The position numbers and the translations under genes were made by a program. Shown here piece after piece: positions 18,961 to 28,804 of a stretch of DNA of 35,061 nt. Source of the stretch: Pseudomonas fuscovaginae SE-1 (GTDB lineage: Bacteria; Pseudomonadota; Gammaproteobacteria; Pseudomonadales; Pseudomonadaceae); the NCBI RefSeq assembly GCF_000364705.1, contig NZ_AQOH01000060.1, positions 1-35,061 of the forward strand, in the 5' to 3' direction. The notes beneath the pieces were generated by a model. It did not search any database, was not told where the DNA came from, and was given only the letters and a program-made list of their open reading frames with translations. Each line of letters starts with the position of its first letter. Positions within the stretch are counted from its first letter, which is position 1.

Positions 18961-19251
18961 ATGGAATCGAAAGAGCAACAGCTCATGGAATTGCTCAGGC
19001 TGACTGCACAGGCGCTGACGCACATGACCGCCTCTGTGACCGCAATGTCTTTCGAATTGTTGCGCAGTGACGATGAGGTGACGCGGGCATCGGGGCGGCG
19101 GATGATCGATCGCATGGCCACCATCAGCTCCGGTCTCGATGAGCATTGGCGGCTGATCGGCGAACTGACCGGCGTGCAGGTGTCCCACGAGCAGGTCCAG
19201 ACCGTCCAGGAAATCCAGATGCAGTCCACCCCCCGGCTGCCCCTTTCCTGA
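18961..19251 (+). CDS. Small helical protein of unknown function
   Basis: A 96-residue protein that I do not recognise. It is predicted largely helical, with two long amphipathic helices at about 3-35 and 37-70 and a polar Gln-rich C terminus (VSHEQVQTVQEIQMQ). There is no signal peptide, membrane segment or Cys motif. The ATG at 18961 has GAGG seven bases upstream; a GTG ten codons earlier is possible but has no such site. It lies 136 bp upstream of the molybdopterin oxidoreductase on the same strand, so co-transcription is possible but not shown. Confidence 0.7.
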   Translation: MESKEQQLMELLRLTAQALTHMTASVTAMSFELLRSDDEVTRASGRRMIDRMATISSGLDEHWRLIGELTGVQVSHEQVQTVQEIQMQSTPRLPLS

Positions 19252-19387
19252 CCTTCGCGGGCGCCATCGGCTCGCCTGATATCCCCCGATTCACAAGACG
19301 AACGTCGCTGGCGGGCCTGTCCGCCACGGGCCATAGTTCTGTTCCCGCAACCTGTCCGGGTTGCCCAGAACAAGACAGAGACTGGCC

Positions 19388-21493
19388 ATGACCAAGACTC
19401 TTCACCACCGTGCCTGCCATCTGTGCGAGGCCATCTGTGGCCTGACCATCGAAACCACTACCACTGAAGATCAGGTCCTGATCACCTCGATCAAGGGGGA
19501 TGTCCAGGACACGTTCAGTCGCGGGCATATCTGCCCCAAGGCCGTCGCCCTGCAGGACATCCAGAACGACCCCGATCGCCTGCGCCAGCCCATGCTGCGG
19601 GTCGGCGAACAATGGCGGCCGATTGGCTGGGAGGAGGCCTTCACTCTGGTGGCCGAGCGCCTGGCGGCCATCCAGCAGCGACACGGGGCGAATGCCGTGG
19701 CGACCTACCAGGGCAACCCCAGCGTGCATAACTATGGGTTGATGACCCACAGCAACTATTTCCTCGGGTTGCTGAAGACCCGCAATCGCTTCTCCGCGAC
19801 GTCGGTCGACCAGTTGCCACAGCACCTGAGCAGCTACCTGATGTACGGCCACGGGTTGCTGTTGCCGATTCCCGATATCGATCACACCGACTTCATGCTG
19901 ATCCTGGGCGGCAACCCCCTGGCCTCCAATGGCAGCATCATGACCGTGCCCGACGTGGAGAAACGCCTGAAGGCGATCCAGGCGCGTGGCGGCAAGCTGG
20001 TGGTGGTCGACCCACGGCGCAGCGAAACCGCGGCGATGGCCGACCAGCACCTGTTCGTGCGCCCGGGCGGTGATGCGGCCTTGCTGTTCGGCCTGCTCAA
20101 CACGCTGTTCGAGGAGGGTCTGACCCGGGACAGTCATCTGCCGGTGGACGGACTGGATGCGGTTCGGGCGGCCGTGGCGCCGTTCACCGCACAGGCCATG
20201 AGTCCGTTGTGCGCCATCCCGGCCGAGCAGATCCGTCAGTTGGCGCGGGATTTCGCGGCGGCGGACAAGGCGGTCTGCTACGGGCGGATGGGCGTGTCTA
20301 CGCAGGCGTTCGGCACCCTCTGTCACTGGTTGGTGCAATTGCTCAACCTGGTGACCGGTAATCTGGACCGGGTGGGCGGTGCGCTGTGCACCGAACCGGC
20401 GGTGGACCTGGTGGCGTCCACTGGCGGCGGGCACTTCAACCGGTGGCAGAGCCGGGTTTCCGGCTTGCCGGAATACGGGGGGGAGTTGCCGGTTTCTGCG
20501 CTGGCCGAGGAAATGCTCAGCCCCGGCGATGGGCAGGTGCGTGCGCTGGTGACGGTGGCCGGCAACCCGGTGCTGTCGACCCCCAATGGCCGGCAATTAG
20601 AGCGAGCGCTCGCCGGTTTGGAGTTCATGGTCAGCATCGACCTGTACATCAACGAGACCACCCGCTACGCCGATCTGATCCTGCCGTCGACATCGGCGCT
20701 GGAGAACGATCACTACGACACCACCTTCAATATGTTCGCCGTGCGTAATGTCGCGCGCTTCAATCGGGCCATCCTGGCCAAGCCCGAAGGCGCGCTGCAT
20801 GACTGGGAGATCTTCGTCGGCCTGGCCAAGGCGTTTGCGGCCCGTACCGGCAAGGAGCTGAAACCGACGATGCCGCCGGCGCAGATGATCGACATGGGCC
20901 TGCGCCTGGGGCGTTATGGTGACGCGTCCGAGCACCGGTTATCGGTGCAGAGGCTTGCCGAGCATCCCCATGGCGTCGATCTCGGCGCGCTCGGACCCAA
21001 TCTCGGCGAGCGCCTGAAAACGCCAGGCCAGCGGATCCAGGCCGCACCGCCGGAGATCCTGGCGGATCTGGAGCGTTTCGCCGCGCAACAGCTGCCACAG
21101 GCGGGAGAGTTGCTGATGATCGGGCGCCGGCATGTGCGCAGCAACAACTCCTGGATGCACAACTACCATCGCCTGGTGAAGGGCAAGCCGCGCCATCAAC
21201 TGCTGATGCATCCGGATGACCTGGCCAGCCGCGGACTCGAGGATGGACAGCGGGTGCGGGTCAGCTCGCGGGTCGGTGCGATCGAGGTCGAGGTGGTTGC
21301 CAGCCTCGAGATGATGCCGGGCGTGGTGAGCCTGCCCCATGGTTGGGGGCATGCGCGGCCGGGCGTGCAGATGGCGATCGCCAGCGGCCAGCCAGGCTCC
21401 AGTGCCAATGACCTGACCGATGAGCGACAGGTCGATCGGGTATCGGGTAACGCGGCGTTGAACGGCGTGCCGGTGCGGGTGGTCGCGGCTTGA
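19388..21493 (+). CDS. Molybdopterin oxidoreductase, [4Fe-4S]-containing
   Basis: A 701-residue single-subunit member of the formate dehydrogenase/nitrate reductase superfamily. The N terminus binds one [4Fe-4S] cluster through C10, C13, C17 and C49 (CHLCEAICG ... HICPK). Molybdopterin-guanine dinucleotide domains follow, and the C-terminal beta-barrel domain (about 590-700) includes VRSNNSWMHNYHRL. The residue ligating Mo should fall near SATSVDQLPQH (135-146), where Ser or Asp rather than Cys/Sec is available, so it is not a classical formate dehydrogenase. No Tat signal, extra FeS domain, cytochrome or NAD subunit is adjacent; it is presumably cytoplasmic. The physiological substrate is unknown. 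Confidence 0.85.
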   Translation: MTKTLHHRACHLCEAICGLTIETTTTEDQVLITSIKGDVQDTFSRGHICPKAVALQDIQNDPDRLRQPMLRVGEQWRPIGWEEAFTLVAERLAAIQQRHGANAVATYQGNPSVHNYGLMTHSNYFLGLLKTRNRFSATSVDQLPQHLSSYLMYGHGLLLPIPDIDHTDFMLILGGNPLASNGSIMTVPDVEKRLKAIQARGGKLVVVDPRRSETAAMADQHLFVRPGGDAALLFGLLNTLFEEGLTRDSHLPVDGLDAVRAAVAPFTAQAMSPLCAIPAEQIRQLARDFAAADKAVCYGRMGVSTQAFGTLCHWLVQLLNLVTGNLDRVGGALCTEPAVDLVASTGGGHFNRWQSRVSGLPEYGGELPVSALAEEMLSPGDGQVRALVTVAGNPVLSTPNGRQLERALAGLEFMVSIDLYINETTRYADLILPSTSALENDHYDTTFNMFAVRNVARFNRAILAKPEGALHDWEIFVGLAKAFAARTGKELKPTMPPAQMIDMGLRLGRYGDASEHRLSVQRLAEHPHGVDLGALGPNLGERLKTPGQRIQAAPPEILADLERFAAQQLPQAGELLMIGRRHVRSNNSWMHNYHRLVKGKPRHQLLMHPDDLASRGLEDGQRVRVSSRVGAIEVEVVASLEMMPGVVSLPHGWGHARPGVQMAIASGQPGSSANDLTDERQVDRVSGNAALNGVPVRVVAA

Positions 21494-21548
21494 GGGCTGT
21501 GCTGTCTGGCCGCAGGTGGCCAGGCTCATGCGATTATCATCGGGGAGA

Positions 21549-21569
21549 CCGAGCAGGGCGCTCGGCTTT
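21549..21569 (+). terminator. Possible weak terminator after the molybdoenzyme gene
   Basis: CCGAGC-AGGGC-GCTCGG followed by CTTT, 55 bp after the stop. The stem is short and the T-run weak. The TACAAT at 21574-21579 just beyond it is a plausible -10 for grxD. Confidence 0.4.
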
Positions 21570-21628
21570 CCGATACAATGCCTCACCGTGCCGACAACCG
21601 AGTCGGAAAGTTTTAGCCGAGGTGTTCC

Positions 21629-21967
21629 ATGGATATCATCGAAACGATTAAAGAGCAGATTGCCAACAACACCATTCTGCTTTACATGAAAGGCTCGCCG
21701 AATGCCCCTCAGTGTGGCTTCTCCGCGAAAGCCGCACAGGCGGTCATGGGTTGTGGCGAGAAGTTCGCCTACGTGGACATCCTGCAGAACCCCGAGATTC
21801 GCGCCAACCTGCCCAAGTACGCCAACTGGCCGACTTTCCCGCAGTTGTGGGTTGCCGGTGAGCTGGTCGGCGGCAGCGACATCATGGCCGAGATGTTCGC
21901 CAACGGCGAACTGCAGACCCTGATCAAGGACGCTGCCCAGAAAGCCGCGGCCAAGACCGAAGCCTGA
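21629..21967 (+). CDS. grxD: Monothiol glutaredoxin GrxD (Grx4)
   Basis: A 112-residue CGFS-type monothiol glutaredoxin that carries and transfers [2Fe-2S] clusters with glutathione and BolA. The active-site Cys29 is in APQCGFSAKA. The glutathione-site motifs WPTFPQLWV and GGSDI are present. GAGG lies seven bases before the ATG. It converges with bacterioferritin, and the two share a bidirectional terminator. Its place among bfr, bfd and a peroxiredoxin fits an iron/redox role. Confidence 0.96.
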   Translation: MDIIETIKEQIANNTILLYMKGSPNAPQCGFSAKAAQAVMGCGEKFAYVDILQNPEIRANLPKYANWPTFPQLWVAGELVGGSDIMAEMFANGELQTLIKDAAQKAAAKTEA

Positions 21968-22002
21968 TCCGCGCTTTGCCGCCACCTCGGTGGCGGGCGC
22001 AT

Positions 22003-22041
22003 AAAAAAGCCCCGCCTCTCGACATGAGGGCGGGGCTTTTT
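22003..22041. terminator. Bidirectional terminator between grxD and bfr
   Basis: AAAAGCCCCGCC (22005-22016) pairs with GGCGGGGCTTTT (22029-22040), flanked by A-run and T-run. It can terminate grxD on the plus strand and bfr on the minus strand. Confidence 0.9.
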
Positions 22042-22053
22042 ACTGGGCGGCGC

Positions 22054-22527
22054 TTATTCGTCGCCCATCTGCGATTGCAGGTAGTTTTCAATGCCGATCT
22101 TGTCGATCAGGCCCAACTGGGTTTCCAGCCAGTCGATATGCTCTTCTTCGGATTCGAGGATATCCTCGAGCAGCTCGCGGCTGCCGAAGTCACCGACTTT
22201 CTCACAGTGAGCAATCGCTTCCTTCAGGTCGGCGTGGCCTGTTTTCTCGATCTTCAGGTCGCACTCGAGCATTTCCTTGGTGTTCTCGCCGATGTGCAGC
22301 TTGCCCAGGTCCTGCACGTTGGGGATGCCTTCGAGGAACAGGATGCGCTTGATCAGCTTGTCCGCGTGTTTCATCTCGTCGATGGACTCGTGGTACTCGT
22401 GCTTGCCCAGCTTGTTCAGGCCCCAGTCCTCATACATCCGCGCATGCAGGAAGTATTGGTTGATTGCGATCAGCTCATTGGCAAGGATCTTGTTGAGTTG
22501 CTGGATGACTGATTTGTCGCCTTTCAT
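22054..22527 (-). CDS. bfr: Bacterioferritin (BfrB type)
   Basis: A 157-residue 24-mer iron storage protein. The diiron ferroxidase ligands lie in [22 protein letters not shown] and EEEHIDWLE. Met52 in DEMKHA is the haem ligand shared between two subunits. It stores Fe(III), and Bfd donates electrons for its release. GGGG/AGGAC sequence precedes the ATG. A TTGACA (22595-22590) upstream is a possible -35, with only a poor -10 match 17 bp on. Its 201-bp upstream gap also contains a CGGAATAA...TTATTCCG hairpin (22629-22652). Confidence 0.95.
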   Translation of the reverse strand: MKGDKSVIQQLNKILANELIAINQYFLHARMYEDWGLNKLGKHEYHESIDEMKHADKLIKRILFLEGIPNVQDLGKLHIGENTKEMLECDLKIEKTGHADLKEAIAHCEKVGDFGSRELLEDILESEEEHIDWLETQLGLIDKIGIENYLQSQMGDE

Positions 22528-22683
22528 GATGGGGGTCCTGCCCTGTAATAGCTGTCTATAGGGCGGAGTTTGATCCCGACAACTTCGAGTGTCAAACCTA
22601 AGTTATTGAATAATATATGAAAATTAATCGGAATAAGAATGTTTTTATTCCGCGTTTTGCCGCTAAGCAATTGAATTACAGGC

Positions 22684-22712
22684 ATAAAAAACCGGACACT
22701 AAGTCCGGTTCT
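22684..22712 (-). terminator. Intrinsic terminator of bfd
   Basis: AACCGGAC (22690-22697) pairs with GTCCGGTT (22703-22710) around a 5-nt loop. On the minus strand the stem is followed by a T-rich run, as expected for termination of bfd before bfr. Confidence 0.85.
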
Positions 22713-22728
22713 TTAAAAATCGCACGTT

Positions 22729-22947
22729 TTATGCGGCAGAAAATTCTACGGCATAGGGCAGGGCAGCCTGGCTGCTTTGCAGTTCGGTCAGCGTTTCACG
22801 GACCACCTGCTTGGCCAGGCAGGCACATTTGCCACACTGGCTGGCAACGCCGGTCGCCTGGCGTACTTCGCGATAGCTGCAGCAGCCTTCGAAGATCGCT
22901 TCGCGAATTTGTCCGTCGGTGACGCCGTTGCAGAGACAAACGTACAT
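22729..22947 (-). CDS. bfd: Bacterioferritin-associated ferredoxin Bfd
   Basis: A 72-residue [2Fe-2S] ferredoxin that binds BfrB and delivers electrons to mobilise stored iron. Cluster ligands are C4, C6, C38 and C41 (MYVCLCNGV ... QCGKCAC), the family's C-x-C-x31-C-x2-C pattern. The frame stays open for 23 more codons to 23016, but that part runs through the Fur box and has no matching family sequence, so 22947 is the start. No strong Shine-Dalgarno is visible. It is expected to be induced by iron starvation. Confidence 0.94.
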   Translation of the reverse strand: MYVCLCNGVTDGQIREAIFEGCCSYREVRQATGVASQCGKCACLAKQVVRETLTELQSSQAALPYAVEFSAA

Positions 22948-23000
22948 AGGGTGGGAACCGTCGCTGGTTGGAACTCGATTGCCGTTGATCTTAATGTTAA

Positions 23001-23015
23001 CGAGAATGATTGTCA
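23001..23015. promoter_or_regulatory. Fur box upstream of bfd
   Basis: CGAGAAT-G-ATTGTCA fits the 7-1-7 Fur palindrome TGATAAT-N-ATTATCA at 11 of 14 positions. It lies about 55 bp before the bfd start, in the promoter region. This predicts repression by Fe-Fur, consistent with Bfd's role in iron release. Confidence 0.7.
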
Positions 23016-23238
23016 AAGTGGTTTAGTCGGGCTTTCCAGCGATTCGGATACCGGCTGACGAATGGCAGGAGGGCCGTATGGCGGCGCCTTTGCAAAAACC
23101 GTTTAGGAGCGTCAAAAAACGCGGTGTATGATGGTCGGTTCCAAGGACACGGGGTCAGCGCGTCATAGGCTTGTCGCTTAAAGGGGGCATCCTTGCAGCG
23201 ACCTCGTTCTGAACGTGACTATCACCAGGAGATATCCA

Positions 23239-23841
23239 ATGAGCGTACTCGTAGGCAAACCAGCCCCCGACTTCACCGTCCCGGCCGTACTGGGCAATGG
23301 CGAAATCGTCGACAGCTTCACCCTGTCCTCGGCCATCAAGGGCAAATACGGCCTGGTGTTCTTCTACCCACTGGACTTCACCTTCGTCTGCCCGTCCGAG
23401 CTGATCGCCCTGGATCACCGCATGGACGACTTCAAGGCGCGTAACGTCGAAGTGGTTGCCGTGTCGATCGACTCGCACTTCACCCACAACGCCTGGCGCA
23501 ACACCGCCATCAACGATGGCGGCATCGGCAAGGTCAAGTACACCATGGCCGCCGACATGAAGCACGAAATCGCCAAGGCCTACGACGTCGAGTCCGAAGG
23601 TGGCGTGGCTTTCCGTGGCGCTTTCCTGATCGACGACAAGGGCGTTGTCCGTTCGCAGATCATCAACGACCTGCCATTGGGCCGCAACATGGAAGAGCTG
23701 ATCCGTCTGGTCGACGCGCTGCAGTTCCACGAAGAGCACGGCGAAGTCTGCCCTGCCAACTGGAAAAAAGGCGACAAGGGCATGAACGCCTCGCCGGAAG
23801 GCGTTGCCGCCTACCTGACCGAGAACGCCGGCAAGCTGTAA
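23239..23841 (+). CDS. Typical 2-Cys peroxiredoxin (AhpC/TSA family)
   Basis: A 200-residue thiol peroxidase reducing H2O2 and organic peroxides. The peroxidatic Cys51 is in FTFVCPSEL and the resolving Cys171 in GEVCPANW. It has a GGIG loop but no YF motif at the C terminus (ends AGKL), so by family rules it should resist over-oxidation. GGAGATATCC precedes the ATG. A TATGAT at 23125-23130 is a possible -10. It closes the grxD-bfr-bfd iron/redox group. An ahpC label is possible, but no ahpF is adjacent. Confidence 0.93.
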   Translation: MSVLVGKPAPDFTVPAVLGNGEIVDSFTLSSAIKGKYGLVFFYPLDFTFVCPSELIALDHRMDDFKARNVEVVAVSIDSHFTHNAWRNTAINDGGIGKVKYTMAADMKHEIAKAYDVESEGGVAFRGAFLIDDKGVVRSQIINDLPLGRNMEELIRLVDALQFHEEHGEVCPANWKKGDKGMNASPEGVAAYLTENAGKL

Positions 23842-23858
23842 GCCGTCGTTTCACGGAC

Positions 23859-23887
23859 AAAAAAACCGGCCTCAGGGCCGGTTTTTT
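23859..23887. terminator. Bidirectional terminator, peroxiredoxin/rnt
   Basis: AAAAAACCGGCC (23860-23871) pairs with GGCCGGTTTTTT (23876-23887) over a TCAG loop. It serves both convergent genes. Confidence 0.92.
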
Positions 23888-23913
23888 CATGGGCGCGATT
23901 TAGGCGAGCAGGA

Positions 23914-24591
23914 TCAGTCGTTGAAGTCTTCCCAGCCGCCCATTTCCTTCCAGCGGTTGACGATGCCACAGAACAGCTCGGCGGTCTTTTCGGTGTCATA
24001 GCGCGCCGAGTGGGCTTCGCGACCATCGAAGTCGATCCCGGCGGCCTGACAGGCCTTGGCCAGGACGGTCTGGCCGTAGGCGAGGCCGGCCAGGCTGGCG
24101 GTATCGAAGCTGGAGAACGGGTGGAACGGGTTGCGCTTCATGTCCAGACGCGCCACGGCGGCGTTGAGGAAACCAAGGTCGAAGCTGCTGTTGTGCCCGA
24201 CCAGGATCGCCCGTTTGCAGCCGTTGGCCTTGAGCGCCTTGCGTACACCACGGAAAATGTCGGTCAGCGCGGTTTCCTCGCTGACGGCCATGCGCAACGG
24301 GTGATCGAGCTTGATCCCGGTGAACTCCAGGGCTGCGGCCTCGATGTTGGCGCCTTCGAACGGCTCGACCCGGAAGAAGTGGGTGTGCTCGGGGAACACG
24401 AAACCGTCTTCATCCATGCCGATGGTCGTGGCGGCGATTTCCAGCAGGGCGTCGGTGGCGGCGTTGAAGCCGCCGGTCTCTACGTCGACGACGACCGGCA
24501 GATAGCCGCGAAAGCGCGCGGCCATCGGGTGGCGGGGGCCGCCCGAGGCACCGTTGCCTTCCAGTTCGTCGTCGAAATGATCATCACTCAC
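23914..24591 (-). CDS. rnt: Ribonuclease T
   Basis: A 225-residue DEDDh 3'-5' exoribonuclease that trims tRNA and other stable RNA 3' ends. Catalytic residues: D36 and E38 in VVVDVETGG, the Asp in [12 protein letters not shown], and His/Asp in [10 protein letters not shown]. The basic [11 protein letters not shown] segment belongs to the RNA-binding area. The start overlaps the pyrC stop by 4 bp (24588-24591), so translation is coupled to pyrC. Confidence 0.95.
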   Translation of the reverse strand: MSDDHFDDELEGNGASGGPRHPMAARFRGYLPVVVDVETGGFNAATDALLEIAATTIGMDEDGFVFPEHTHFFRVEPFEGANIEAAALEFTGIKLDHPLRMAVSEETALTDIFRGVRKALKANGCKRAILVGHNSSFDLGFLNAAVARLDMKRNPFHPFSSFDTASLAGLAYGQTVLAKACQAAGIDFDGREAHSARYDTEKTAELFCGIVNRWKEMGGWEDFND

Positions 24592-25634
24592 AGGGTTTCC
24601 TCCAGCAGGCGCCAGCGCAGTTTTTCACCGGCGCGCAGCGGGATCACGGACAGCTCGCCAAACGGCAGGCTGGCCGGGGCGGTCCATTCTTCGCGAACCA
24701 GGGTGATGCGCTCGCTGTTCGGCGCCAGGCCGTAGAAGCGCGGGCCGTGCAGGCTGGCAAAGCCTTCGAGCTTGTCCAGGGCATTGCGCTGTTCGAAGGC
24801 CTCGGCATACAGTTCGATGGCCGCGTAGGCGGTGTAGCAACCGGCGCAGCCACAGGCCGCTTCCTTGGCGTGCTGGGCGTGGGGCGCCGAGTCGGTGCCG
24901 AGGAAGAACTTTTCGCTGCCGCTGGTGGCGGCGTCGAGCAGGGCCGACTGGTGCGTGTTGCGCTTGAGGATCGGCAGGCAGTAATAATGCGGCCGGATGC
25001 CACCGACCAGCATGTGGTTGCGGTTGTACAGCAGGTGGTGGGCGGTGATGGTCGCGCCGACGTTGTCCGAGGCCTCGTTGACGAACTGCACCGCATCGGC
25101 CGTGGTGATGTGCTCGAACACCACTTTCAGGGTCGGGAAGCGCTCGACCACGCGACGCATGTGTTCGTCGATGAACTGCTTCTCGCGGTCGAACACGTCG
25201 ACTTCGCTGCGGGTCACTTCGCCGTGCACCAGCAGTGGCATGCCGACTTCGGCCATGGTTTCCAGGACGGCAAAGATCTTGTCGACGCTGGTCACGCCGG
25301 AGTCCGAGTTGGTGGTCGCGCCGGCCGGATACAGCTTGGCCGCGTAGACGAAGCCGCTGGCCTTGGCGGCGCGGATTTCCTCGGGCTGGGTGCGGTCGGT
25401 GAGGTAGAGCACCATCAGCGGTTCGAAACGGCTGCCGGCCGGCCGCGCCGCGAGAATGCGCTGGCGATAAGCATCGGCTTCGGCGGCGTTGCGTACCGGA
25501 GGCACCAGGTTTGGCATGATGATGGCGCGGCCAAAGGTGCGCGCAACATCCGCAACAGTGTGGGGTAACGCAGCACCATCGCGAAGATGGATATGCCAGT
25601 CGTCGGGACGCAGCAGGGTCAGGCGGTCGGACAT
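24588..25634 (-). CDS. pyrC: Dihydroorotase (class II)
   Basis: A 348-residue zinc amidohydrolase converting carbamoyl-aspartate to dihydroorotate in pyrimidine synthesis. HIHLRDG (His14, His16) supplies zinc ligands and YAAKLYPAG contains the Lys expected to be carboxylated. [13 protein letters not shown] and [10 protein letters not shown] are further metal and catalytic motifs. The ATG at 25634 begins the family sequence [14 protein letters not shown]; a 20-codon upstream extension is rejected because it has no family match. It is in an operon with rnt. Confidence 0.95.
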   Translation of the reverse strand: MSDRLTLLRPDDWHIHLRDGAALPHTVADVARTFGRAIIMPNLVPPVRNAAEADAYRQRILAARPAGSRFEPLMVLYLTDRTQPEEIRAAKASGFVYAAKLYPAGATTNSDSGVTSVDKIFAVLETMAEVGMPLLVHGEVTRSEVDVFDREKQFIDEHMRRVVERFPTLKVVFEHITTADAVQFVNEASDNVGATITAHHLLYNRNHMLVGGIRPHYYCLPILKRNTHQSALLDAATSGSEKFFLGTDSAPHAQHAKEAACGCAGCYTAYAAIELYAEAFEQRNALDKLEGFASLHGPRFYGLAPNSERITLVREEWTAPASLPFGELSVIPLRAGEKLRWRLLEETL

Positions 25635-25790
25635 TGGGGATTCCAGGCGGGTCGAACTCAGGGGAATGCTACCGGAAAAGACTCTCTCAGGCACTCGCTA
25701 TCAAGTTTTGCCGGATGCAACCGATATCCCGAAAGCATGGCGTAGAAGTCGTACGCCAGTCTCACAGCCGTAGAACCATTGGAGCCTCCC

Positions 25791-26756
25791 GTGCGCCAGC
25801 GTTATTTAGCCCTGCTCAGTATGTTTGCCAGCCTGCCGGCCATGGCGTTGACTTTCCAGACCCGTCTGGAGAGCATCGAGTGGAAGGTGGAAGGGGACAA
25901 ATTCGAGTGTCGGCTGACTCAGCCGATCACCGACTTCGGTGCCGGCGAGTTCGTGCGGCGTGCGGGCGAGCAGGCGATTTTCCGGCTCAAGTCGAACAAT
26001 CACGTGCTCGGCGGTGGTTCGGCGACCCTGTTGGCCGCTGCGGCGCCCTGGCAGCCCGGGCGTGGTGACATCAACCTGGGCACGGTCAAAATCAACAATG
26101 GCGACGTGCTGTTCAACAGTTCCCAGGGCCAGGCCGGTGGCCTGTTCCACGGTCTGCTCGAGGGGCGTAGCCCGCTGATACGTCACTATTCGCGCGAAGG
26201 CGGCGTTTCCGAAGTGCGCCTGCTGCCGGTGAAATTCAACCAGGCCTACAGCGACTTCCAGAGCTGCACTGCCAAGCTGCTGCCGAAGAATTTCGAACAG
26301 ATCAAGCAGGCCGAGATCGGTTTTCCGGATGGCGGCATCGAACTCAACGCGCAGGCCAAGGTCCAGTTGCAGGGAATGCTGGACTTCATGAAGGCCGACC
26401 CGACCGTCAACCATATCGAACTCGACGGGCATTCCGACAACAGCGGCAACCGCCTGACCAACCGCGACCTGTCGCGCCGGCGCGCGCTGGCGGTCATGGA
26501 TTTCTTCAAGGCCGCCGGTATTCCGGAATCGCAGATCGTCATGCGCTTCCATGGCGAGCGCTATCCGCTGGTACCCAATACCAATCCGGCCAACCGGGCG
26601 AAGAACCGCCGGGTCAACATCCACCTCGAGCGTGCCCCGGAGGCGCCTCCCGCACCGGCTCCCGCTGCAACGGCTCCCTCTGCACCGGCTCCCCAGAAGC
26701 CTGCCGAGAAGCCGGCGCCGACCGCAGCGGCTGGCAGCGCAGCGAGGACATCCTGA
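25791..26756 (+). CDS. motY: Flagellar protein MotY (OmpA-like)
   Basis: A 321-residue secreted peptidoglycan-binding protein. The GTG start at 25791 has GGAG six bases upstream. A signal peptide covers about residues 1-22 (RYLALLSMFASLPAMA, cleavage before LTFQ). The N-terminal domain (about 23-165) contacts the basal body in the T-ring; the OmpA C-terminal domain (about 170-285) has HSDNSGNRLTNRDLSRRRA and NRRVNIHLE. A low-complexity Pro/Ala tail follows (APEAPPAPAPAATAPSAPAP). It should stabilise the sodium- or proton-driven stator units. It is followed by argG. Confidence 0.88.
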   Translation: MRQRYLALLSMFASLPAMALTFQTRLESIEWKVEGDKFECRLTQPITDFGAGEFVRRAGEQAIFRLKSNNHVLGGGSATLLAAAAPWQPGRGDINLGTVKINNGDVLFNSSQGQAGGLFHGLLEGRSPLIRHYSREGGVSEVRLLPVKFNQAYSDFQSCTAKLLPKNFEQIKQAEIGFPDGGIELNAQAKVQLQGMLDFMKADPTVNHIELDGHSDNSGNRLTNRDLSRRRALAVMDFFKAAGIPESQIVMRFHGERYPLVPNTNPANRAKNRRVNIHLERAPEAPPAPAPAATAPSAPAPQKPAEKPAPTAAAGSAARTS

Positions 26757-26789
26757 AACGGCTGTTCTCGTCGCCCTCCCGACATTATC

Positions 26790-26826
26790 TGTCGCTTTGA
26801 CGTCCTTCGCTGTCGCGCCTCTGTAA
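26790..26826 (+). promoter_or_regulatory. Tandem ArgR-type site upstream of argG
   Basis: TGTCGC occurs at 26790-26795 and again exactly 21 bp later at 26811-26816; the second copy is followed by N8 and AA (26825-26826), a perfect TGTCGC-N8-AA half-site. The geometry equals that at argF. It lies 60 bp before the argG start in the 129-bp motY-argG gap. Confidence 0.7.
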
Positions 26827-26885
26827 ATCCACGTGGTTGGCCGGTAGAATCGGCCCTTTCCGTACAACCCCCGTGGAGTGATGGC

Positions 26886-28103
<1,218 letters not shown>

Positions 28104-28123
28104 TCCCGCGTCTGCGCGCAAAG

Positions 28124-28151
28124 AACCCGGCCATGCAGGCCGGGTTTTTTT
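28124..28151 (+). terminator. Intrinsic terminator of argG
   Basis: AACCCGGCC (28124-28132), loop ATGCA, GGCCGGGTT (28138-28146), then five further Ts. It begins 20 bp after the argG stop. Confidence 0.92.
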
Positions 28152-28264
28152 CGAGCGATGGGCAGGGGCCGGCCGCAAGGGCGTGATGCTCTGTGGCGCC
28201 GCCCGTCCGTCTCGGCGGCGAGGTATCGCGAGACTGGTCAGGCGTGACCAGGCGGCGCTTGGGT

Positions 28265-28804
28265 TCAATCCTGGTGTTCCTCCCGAGGGTGGTGGAGGTC
28301 GAAACGGTAGCTCTTCGCCAGTTCCCACACCTGGCGCACACTCAACTCCAGCGTCTGCGCAATTTCCGGGGCGGTGTATCCCAAAGCCGCGTAGTGCATG
28401 GCGTGGCCGGCGATCACGTCATCGTCCTGCGAGCCGTCCGCTGCCGACAGGTAATGACGGTACCTCCTGGCAGCAGCCAGCGGGCGCCGTTGAGCGATTT
28501 GCAGTCCCTGGTCCCGGGCCATTCTTTTTATTTCGTGCTTGTTCATCTTCAACGAATATTGCAGGGCATAAATTCCTGCACCTTTCGTTATCAGATCTTT
28601 CAGAAGTTCAACCTTCCTTGTGTATTCCTCCTCTGTTTCGGTGGTTTTTTCCGGGGTGCCTGCTGTTGTGCGATGGTTTGTGGAAGGCTCCTTTTTTGCG
28701 CTGGTTTCTATCGTTCCACCACTCTTGATGAATTCACTGATGGCCAGTTCCAGCTCGTGAGGTTTACAGTGATTGTTGTCTTTGTTTATCTTGGCGTTTT
28801 TCAT
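28265..28804 (-). CDS. Unrecognised double-HTH protein
   Basis: A 179-residue protein that I cannot assign. Visible parts: an N-terminal ELELAISEFIKSGGTIE element (about 17-33), a polar Thr/Glu-rich linker (about 34-60), a first helix-turn-helix-like region (LLKDLITKGAGIYALQYSLKMNKHEIKRMARDQGLQI, about 67-103) and a second one (AALGYTAPEIAQTLELSVRQVWELAKSYRFDL, about 138-169) with a classic HTH pattern. The N-terminal half is clearly richer in A/T than the C-terminal half and its neighbours. AGG lies ten bases before the ATG. It is alone, divergent from the response regulator and separated from it by about 900 bp. A DNA-binding regulator is likely; targets are unknown. Confidence 0.65.
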   Translation of the reverse strand: MKNAKINKDNNHCKPHELELAISEFIKSGGTIETSAKKEPSTNHRTTAGTPEKTTETEEEYTRKVELLKDLITKGAGIYALQYSLKMNKHEIKRMARDQGLQIAQRRPLAAARRYRHYLSAADGSQDDDVIAGHAMHYAALGYTAPEIAQTLELSVRQVWELAKSYRFDLHHPREEHQD

